Shown: positions 63,310 through 64,000 of the stretch, piece after piece
Numbering within the stretch: the first letter of the stretch is position 1
Layout of the letters: the number at the start of each line of letters is the position of its first letter
NCBI RefSeq assembly: GCF_003970695.1
Contig: NZ_CP034570.1
Location: 2,914,001-2,978,000 of the forward strand
Direction: 5' to 3'
From: Maribacter sp. MJ134
GTDB lineage: Bacteria > Bacteroidota > Bacteroidia > Flavobacteriales > Flavobacteriaceae
Length of the DNA stretch: 64,000 nucleotides
The notes under the pieces: model-generated
Seen by the model: the letters and a program-made list of their open reading frames with translations, nothing else
The model's database searches: none
What the model was told of the DNA's origin: nothing
Program-made: the position numbers and the translations under genes

Positions 63310-63796
63310 TGTTTACGCATTTTGTTAATTGACTTTTGATCCGATGTATTCGTGTGCGGATTGCTTCGTGTTTTATTCCTATGATTTCAGAAATCTCTTT
63401 TTGTGGCAAACCCTCGAGCTCCAATAAAATAATGGCCTTGTTGGTTTCAGATAAGGTATTGATACATCCATATAACTGCACTAACATTTGATGCTTTTCC
63501 TCTCCCGAATAGGCCTCATGGTGTTCAGGAATATCTTTTATATCGTAGTTAGTTCGATGCTTTTTCTGCTTCCTGAGTTGCGTAAGGCAGGTATTTACTG
63601 TGATTCTATAAATCCAGGTTCCAATACCACTTTCATTACGAAACTGTTCCAAGTTCTCCCAAATTTTAATGAATACATCCTGAGCTACATCTTTCGCCAA
63701 GGCCTGGTCTCCAGAAACGTATCCCATACACAACCGCATCACCTTAGGGTAATTATCCCTATAAATCTCCTTATATCTTTCTTCTGATGGGGTCAT
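63302..63796 (-). CDS. ECF-type RNA polymerase sigma factor
   Basis: 164 aa. Region 2 (YRDNYPKVMRLCMGYVSGDQALAKDVAQDVFIKIWENL) and region 4 (LSETNKAIILLELEGLPQKEISEIIGIKHEAIRTRIHRI) are clear. The upstream hydrolase stop and this start share one base (TAATG), so translation is coupled. Confidence 0.95.
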   Translation of the reverse strand: MTPSEERYKEIYRDNYPKVMRLCMGYVSGDQALAKDVAQDVFIKIWENLEQFRNESGIGTWIYRITVNTCLTQLRKQKKHRTNYDIKDIPEHHEAYSGEEKHQMLVQLYGCINTLSETNKAIILLELEGLPQKEISEIIGIKHEAIRTRIHRIKSQLTKCVNNE

Positions 63797-64000
63797 TAGT
63801 TCTCTAAGCTATGAAACAATTTTTCTTGAAACCAACTAGGATTGTCATACATGACAAAATGTGCAGTTCCTTCCGCAAATTCTAAATCATAGTCTTCCAG
63901 ATTAGCGTATTGTTTAGCGTAGGTGCTTTTGGCCATTTCTAGGCCGTAGGGTTCCGTTGCGGCCAAAATGGTGACCGGAATATTTATTTTGACAATATCG
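63796..64000 (-). CDS. Alpha/beta hydrolase-like protein, C-terminal part
   Basis: The frame enters from the right edge. 67 residues remain: VKINIPVTILAATEPYG then an Asp/Glu-rich middle and GTAHFVMYDNPSWFQEKL, where His is placed as the catalytic His of the alpha/beta hydrolase fold. Family call rests on these motifs only. It is first in an operon with the sigma factor and membrane protein. Confidence 0.75.
   Translation of the reverse strand, partial: DIVKINIPVTILAATEPYGLEMAKSTYAKQYANLEDYDLEFAEGTAHFVMYDNPSWFQEKLFHSLEN

Noticed and set aside
1-64000. CRISPR arrays, tRNA and rRNA genes
   Set aside because: No regularly spaced repeats of CRISPR type and no tRNA or rRNA signatures were recognised by reading. 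A dedicated scan such as tRNAscan-SE could still find a missed tRNA.

Overview
The window is a chromosomal segment of a marine-type Bacteroidetes, most likely family Flavobacteriaceae (Maribacter/Zobellia-like; genus is inference). The evidence is the gliding-motility lipoprotein gene gldH, many lipoproteins with Bacteroidetes-style lipoboxes, TAnnTTTG -7 and TTG -33 promoters, weak or absent Shine-Dalgarno sequences, single-subunit SdhC, and ECF sigma factors paired with membrane or beta-barrel partners. The window is almost fully coding. It has no rRNA, tRNA, CRISPR array or recognisable transposase.

Left part (1-8.5 kb, minus strand): a suf Fe-S cluster operon (sufA-like, sufB, sufC, sufD) driven by a consensus promoter. 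Two unusual genes interrupt it: a four-helix-bundle (23S-IVP-like) gene bracketed by inverted repeats, and a lactonase-like metallo-beta-lactamase lipoprotein. The operon terminator overlaps the start of the next gene, an outer-membrane barrel. Upstream lie a seven-repeat propeller lipoprotein and a choice-of-anchor-B (LVIVD) lipoprotein.

8.6-31.3 kb: metabolic and degradative genes. These are a Tat-exported Gfo/Idh/MocA oxidoreductase, thiL, brnQ, an amidohydrolase lipoprotein, a secreted Lys/Glu/Met-rich protein, an aminopeptidase P, two tandem M28 peptidases (the second with altered catalytic residues), an Asp-box/BNR propeller protein with a ThuA protein, a RimK/aspartoacylase-like pair, and sdhCAB.

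31.4-38.9 kb: the most accessory part. It holds an AT-rich KAP P-loop NTPase divergent from an orphan Vsr-like endonuclease, then a PfpI protein, an aminotransferase, a frameshifted serine hydrolase and a GNAT. Next comes a small locus with two paralogous ~35-aa peptides sharing the C-terminus LTKKLFM, each followed by a strong terminator. One peptide lies behind a lipoprotein gene broken by a single TGA. Two pairs of 21-bp-spaced direct repeats sit upstream. This peptide locus is the best candidate here for something undescribed.

38.9-64 kb: mostly core genes. These include ketoacid CoA-transferase subunits, PBP1A-gldH-ricT, trhO, recA, an ECF sigma with a TM-plus-barrel partner, plsC, trpS, dprA, an HU/SPOR protein, a thioesterase, an aldo/keto reductase and a SYLF protein with a 29-aa membrane peptide. 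A conserved operon of flippase-dut-TPR-DUF4292-M23 murein hydrolase activator follows, then a hydrolase-sigma-membrane protein operon at the right edge. Two copies of a C-rich/G-rich intergenic repeat sit at stop codons near 54.4 and 60.3 kb.
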